The notes beneath the pieces were generated by a model. That model was given only the letters and a program-made list of their open reading frames with translations, ran no database searches and was not told where the DNA came from. Below, one piece after another: positions 60,488 through 64,000 of a stretch of DNA of 64,000 bases. This DNA is from Pseudomonas sp. 102515 (GTDB taxonomy: Bacteria > Pseudomonadota > Gammaproteobacteria > Pseudomonadales > Pseudomonadaceae): positions 496,001 to 560,000 of the forward strand of contig NZ_JAVHTY010000002.1 in assembly GCF_031085165.1 (NCBI RefSeq), in the 5' to 3' direction. Numbering within the stretch: the first letter of the stretch is position 1; every line of letters starts with the position of its first letter. Both the position numbers and the translations under genes were made by a program.

Positions 60488-61885
60488 ATGCCCCATCCAT
60501 CCCGTACGCCTGACGCCTTCCCGTCTTTGTTAAGCGAACTCGTCACCGCCCTGGGTCTGCCTGCTGCCCAGGCGGCGAATCTGCAGGTCCAGGGTAACGA
60601 CAGCCTGGCCGCGTGCTTCCCGGTCAGCGACCTCGCCACGGTGGCGATCGGAGCCGCCGGCCTGGCCGCCAGCGATCTGCTGGCCAAAGGGGTACCCGGA
60701 TTGCCGGTGAAGGTTGACCGGCACCTGGCCGCGGCCTGGTTCAAGACGTCTCTGCGTCCCCTGGGCTGGGAATTGCCCGCTGTCTGGGATGCGATCACTG
60801 GCGACTACCGCACCCGCGACGGCTGGCTGCGGTTGCACGCCAATGCGCCTCATCACCGGGAGCGCGCCCTCGCCGTGCTGGGCTGTGCCAACAACCCGGC
60901 CGCCGTCGCCGAGGCCATGGCCGACTGGCCTGGCGAAGCCCTGGAGACGGCCATCGTCGCTGCAAGCGGCTGCGCGGCGAAGCTGCGCACCCAGGCGGAG
61001 TGGCAGGCGCATCCCCAGGGGCAGGCCGTTCGCGCCGAACCGCTGATCGCCAAGGAATGGACCGCCGCGGATATCGCGAACAGTTGGCGGCCCGATCCAC
61101 AACGTCCGTTGCAAGGCCTTCGCGTCCTCGACCTGACCCGCATCCTGGCCGGGCCGATCGCCACCCGCCTGCTGGCTGGCCTGGGCGCGGAGGTGCTGCG
61201 CATCGATCCGCCTGGCTGGGACGAACCGGCCCAGGCACCCGAGGTGACGCTGGGCAAGCGCTGCGCGCGACTGGACCTGCGCCGGCCGGCCGACCGTCTG
61301 GCGTTCGAAGCCTTGCTGGGGGAAGCGGATGTCCTGGTGCACGGCTATCGCGCCGACGTCCTGGCGCGGCTCGGCTATGGCCGCGCCGAGCGCCGGGCGC
61401 TGAATCCGGCACTGATCGACGTGTCCCTGTGCGCCTATGGCTGGACCGGGCCCTGGGCCCTGCGGCGTGGCTACGACAGCCTGGTGCAGATGTCCTGCGG
61501 CATCGCGGCGGCCGGGCGTGACTGGCGGCAGGCGAAGCAGCCGGTCCCCTTGCCGGTCCAGGCCCTCGACCACGCCACCGGCTACCTGATGGCCGCCGCG
61601 GTCATCCGGGGCCTCACCGGCCGCCTGCGCGAAGGCCGTATCCTGAGTGCGCGCCTGTCGCTGGCGCGTACGGCCTGCCTGCTGACCGAGCATGCCGCCG
61701 TGGCCTGCGAGCCGCTCTATACCGGCGTGCAGGACGCCGACTACGACGCCGTACCCGAGCCCACCGCCTGGGGTCCGGGGCTGCGGCTGCGCCCGCCGCT
61801 GCAGATCGGCGCCCTGCGCCTGCACTGGCAGCGGCCGGCTACGCGGCTGGGGTCGGCGAGTGCGGCCTGGTCGACGGCAGGCTGA
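60488..61885 (+). CDS. CaiB/BaiF family (class III) CoA transferase
   Basis: 465 aa from ATG 60488, 8 bases after GCGGAGGA. The first ~200 residues look like a diverged partial copy of the fold. The main domain begins at RPLQGLRVLDLTRILAGPIA, with TRLLAGLGAEVLRIDPPGWD, HGYRADVLARLGYGRAERRA, and the likely acyl-carrying Asp in LRRGYDSLVQMSCGIAAAGR. Class III transferases move CoA between organic acids such as carnitine, formate/oxalate or bile acids. Acid specificity is not predictable. Confidence 0.88.
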   Translation: MPHPSRTPDAFPSLLSELVTALGLPAAQAANLQVQGNDSLAACFPVSDLATVAIGAAGLAASDLLAKGVPGLPVKVDRHLAAAWFKTSLRPLGWELPAVWDAITGDYRTRDGWLRLHANAPHHRERALAVLGCANNPAAVAEAMADWPGEALETAIVAASGCAAKLRTQAEWQAHPQGQAVRAEPLIAKEWTAADIANSWRPDPQRPLQGLRVLDLTRILAGPIATRLLAGLGAEVLRIDPPGWDEPAQAPEVTLGKRCARLDLRRPADRLAFEALLGEADVLVHGYRADVLARLGYGRAERRALNPALIDVSLCAYGWTGPWALRRGYDSLVQMSCGIAAAGRDWRQAKQPVPLPVQALDHATGYLMAAAVIRGLTGRLREGRILSARLSLARTACLLTEHAAVACEPLYTGVQDADYDAVPEPTAWGPGLRLRPPLQIGALRLHWQRPATRLGSASAAWSTAG

Positions 61886-61890
61886 GCGGG

Positions 61891-62562
61891 TCAAGCCTCC
61901 AGGCAATAGCCCACGCCATAGATGGAGCGGATCAGCTCGCAGTCCGGATCGAGGCGGTGCAGCTTGCGGCGGACGTTGCGCACGTGGCTGTCGACGGTAC
62001 GGTCGGTGAGGATGCGATAGTCGGTGTGCAGGTGGTTGAGCAACTGGTCGCGTGAGAGCACCTTGCCGGGGTGCTGGGCGAGGGTGGCCAGCAGGCGGAA
62101 TTCCACCGGGGTCAGCTCCAGGGGCCGGCCGTTGAAGCTGGCCTGGTAGGTTTCGGCGTCCAGCTGCAGGCCGCTGGGCGCGGGTGGGCCGCCCGGCACG
62201 CTGCTGCGGCGCAGCACGGCCTTGACCCGGGCCACCACCTCGCGTGGGCTGAAGGGTTTGCAGATGTAGTCGTCGGCGCCCAGTTCCAGGCCGAGCAGGC
62301 GGTCGATCTCGTCGACCCGGGCGGTGACCATGATGATCGGCAGGGCGCTGAAGGCGCGTACCGCGCGGCAGACCTCCAGGCCGTCGAGGCCGGGCAGCAT
62401 CAGGTCGAGCAGCAGCAGGTCGGGCGGTGTGGCGCGGATGGCGGCCAGGGCCTGTTCGCCGTCGGCGTGCCAGTCGCAGGTGAAGCCGGCGGCCATGAGG
62501 TAGTCACCCAGCAGGGCGGCGAGCTTGGGTTCGTCCTCCACCAGCAGGATGGTCTGGTTCAT
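61891..62562 (-). CDS. OmpR-family response regulator (BaeR-like)
   Basis: 223 aa. Receiver with acidic pocket [20 protein letters not shown], phospho-Asp in [16 protein letters not shown], Thr in IIMVTA and Lys in [13 protein letters not shown]-terminal winged helix: [51 protein letters not shown]. Overlaps the sensor-kinase gene by 4 bases, so it forms a two-component pair. Resembles BaeR/PirR-type regulators for envelope stress or siderophore response; the regulon is unknown. Confidence 0.94.
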   Translation of the reverse strand: MNQTILLVEDEPKLAALLGDYLMAAGFTCDWHADGEQALAAIRATPPDLLLLDLMLPGLDGLEVCRAVRAFSALPIIMVTARVDEIDRLLGLELGADDYICKPFSPREVVARVKAVLRRSSVPGGPPAPSGLQLDAETYQASFNGRPLELTPVEFRLLATLAQHPGKVLSRDQLLNHLHTDYRILTDRTVDSHVRNVRRKLHRLDPDCELIRSIYGVGYCLEA

Positions 62563-63968
62563 GCCGGACTCCGGTCAGCGAGGGCGGGCAACCGGAGTTC
62601 GAGCCAGAGGCCGCCAAGCGCAGAGGCCTGGGCCTGCAGCTGTCCGCCGTGGACCTCGGCGATACCGCGGCAGATGGCCAGGCCCAGGCCGGCGCCGCCA
62701 CTGCGACGACTGCGCGAGCCTTCGACGCGGTAGAAGCGCTCGAACAGCCGCTCGCGGTCGGCTGCGGGAACGCCGGGCGCGGAGTCCTGAAGATCGACCT
62801 GCAGCAGGTTGCCGACCTGGCGCGCGGCGAGATGCACCTGGCCAGGGGCCTCGGTGTACCTGAGGCTGTTCTCCAGCAGGTTGTAGAACAGCTGGCCCAG
62901 GCGCGCCTCGTCGCCGCGGATCAGCAGCGGGGTGTCCGGCAGCTCCAGTCGCAGCTCCAGGCCGGCCTGGCGATAGCGCGGGCGCCAGGCATCGGCGGTC
63001 AGCGCCAGCAGGGTCGCCAGGTCCAGCGGTTCGTGGCGGTAGGTGGGGCCACCCACCTCGGCCAGGGACAGTTCGAAGAGATCGTCCACCAGCTTGTTCA
63101 GCGAGCCGACCTCGGTCTGCAGTGACTTCAGCCCGCCGACATCCAGCGGGCGGATCCCATCCTCCATGGCTTCCAGTTCACCCCTGAGCACCGCCAGGGG
63201 CGTACGCAACTCGTGGGAGATGTCGGCCATGAAGGCGCGGCGCTGCAGCTCGTTGCTGGCCAGTACGCGGGCCAGGCGGTTGAAGTCCTGGGCCAGCTGA
63301 CCGGCCTCGTCGGCGGAGCGGATGGGCAGCTGGATGCCGTAGTCGCCGGCCGCCAGGCGATGGGTGGCGGCGGCCACGGTCCGGATCGGCCGCAACAGGG
63401 TGCGGGCGATCCACCAGGCCAGGGCGGCGGCCAGCAGCAGGCAGACGAAGGCGATCACCAGGCTGGAGCGGATCTGGCTCTGCTGGAAGCGGCGGTCGCC
63501 GTCGCTGATGACGGCCTCGAAGGGCGTCAGGGCCAGCCAGCCGACGACCTGGCCCTGCCGGTGGATGGCTCGCAACAGCGGGACGGGCGGCAGGTCGCGA
63601 AAGCCGATCAGGTAGCGATGCTCGGCATCCAGCAGCGAGAAGCGCAGAAAGGCGCCGGTGAGATCCGACACCGGCGGGGAGGGGCGGACGCTGGTATTCG
63701 CGGGGAATTCCGGTCGCAGCAGCTGGATCCAGGCCTCGGGCGGGTGCTGGTTGAGCAGGAAATCCCAGTTGCCATGCTCGGCGTAGGCGTGCTCGAAGCG
63801 CGGCACCAGGGCATCCAGCCGCTGTTCGGCCTGGCCGTTGAGATAGCCGAGGAAATCCCGCGAGAAACTCAGGTAGGAAGCCCAGGCCATGCCCAGCACG
63901 GCAAAGGCGCAGAGCGCCAGGGCGGCGAGGAAGACCTTGGCGGAGAGGGACAGGCGAAGCAGGCCCAT
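62559..63968 (-). CDS. Sensor histidine kinase (BaeS-like)
   Basis: 469 aa from ATG 63966-63968; a GTG at 63998 near the window edge would add 10 residues. TM1 ([20 protein letters not shown]), a periplasmic domain of about 135 residues, TM2 ([20 protein letters not shown]), HAMP ([20 protein letters not shown]), HisKA with phospho-His in [20 protein letters not shown], and HATPase with [18 protein letters not shown] and [20 protein letters not shown]. It phosphorylates the adjacent response regulator. The upstream promoter lies outside the window. Confidence 0.93.
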   Translation of the reverse strand: MGLLRLSLSAKVFLAALALCAFAVLGMAWASYLSFSRDFLGYLNGQAEQRLDALVPRFEHAYAEHGNWDFLLNQHPPEAWIQLLRPEFPANTSVRPSPPVSDLTGAFLRFSLLDAEHRYLIGFRDLPPVPLLRAIHRQGQVVGWLALTPFEAVISDGDRRFQQSQIRSSLVIAFVCLLLAAALAWWIARTLLRPIRTVAAATHRLAAGDYGIQLPIRSADEAGQLAQDFNRLARVLASNELQRRAFMADISHELRTPLAVLRGELEAMEDGIRPLDVGGLKSLQTEVGSLNKLVDDLFELSLAEVGGPTYRHEPLDLATLLALTADAWRPRYRQAGLELRLELPDTPLLIRGDEARLGQLFYNLLENSLRYTEAPGQVHLAARQVGNLLQVDLQDSAPGVPAADRERLFERFYRVEGSRSRRSGGAGLGLAICRGIAEVHGGQLQAQASALGGLWLELRLPALADRSPA

Positions 63969-64000
63969 GCGGATCTCGACGGCGGAAGGTAGGGGCACGC

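Overview
The window is high-GC, densely coded bacterial DNA that reads as a Pseudomonas chromosome. The strongest clue is the conserved block thrS-infC-rpmI-rplT-pheS-pheT-ihfA-merR followed by tRNA-Pro (6.4-13.9 kb), preceded by an oligopeptidase B gene, a class II glutamine amidotransferase, a DUF2937 protein and tRNA-Val, an arrangement I associate with Pseudomonas. A species-level call is not possible by eye; the Pseudomonas oryzihabitans/psychrotolerans group is only a guess.

Layout. (1) 1-14 kb: core genome, with tRNA-Val(GAC), tRNA-Pro(GGG), the translation/IHF operon, and two single-gene additions (a YbjJ-like MFS transporter and a YfdX protein). infC appears to use an ATC start. (2) 14.9-24.5 kb: a LysR regulator divergent from a nine-gene operon with overlapping genes. 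It encodes a polyamine/opine-type ABC importer (binding protein, ATPase, two permeases), an HcnABC/opine-oxidase-like set of flavo-iron-sulfur oxidoreductase subunits with two different DadA-type subunits, and a RidA imine deaminase. This looks like a complete uptake-oxidation-deamination route for an unidentified secondary amine, N-alkyl amino acid or opine. (3) 24.5-33 kb: gene-poor, decayed accessory DNA with frameshifted pseudogenes and one very large orphan soluble hybrid histidine kinase of less GC-rich composition. (4) 30.7-39.3 kb: a redox/electrophile cluster (DoxX, quinone oxidoreductase, SnoaL-like protein, WrbA, pirin, SDR, ABM monooxygenase) interleaved with AraC, LysR and LuxR regulators, followed by a nitrilase-family amidase and an APC permease. 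(5) 41.7-52.5 kb: ten genes on the minus strand forming a sugar-acid catabolic cluster: DapA-family aldolase, Fe-alcohol dehydrogenase, four-carbon acid sugar kinase, PdxA2, hydroxyacid dehydrogenase, MFS and SSS transporters, a cytoplasmic sialidase-like beta-propeller, an SDR and a DeoR repressor. Two inverted repeats lie upstream of the first gene. (6) 52.8-64 kb: a periplasmic GlcG/HIU-hydrolase pair, a DUF115-like protein, an SDR, a YqaA membrane protein, a CHASE3-type chemoreceptor, a PRISE-type reductase divergent from a CaiB-family CoA transferase, and a BaeSR-like two-component system running off the right edge.

The two systems most worth follow-up are the amine/opine oxidase operon (15.9-24.5 kb) and the sialidase-associated C4-acid-sugar operon (41.7-52.5 kb). 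Each looks like a self-contained pathway (importer, enzymes, dedicated regulator, candidate operators) whose substrate I cannot name from sequence. No insertion sequences, prophage, CRISPR array or rRNA were seen.
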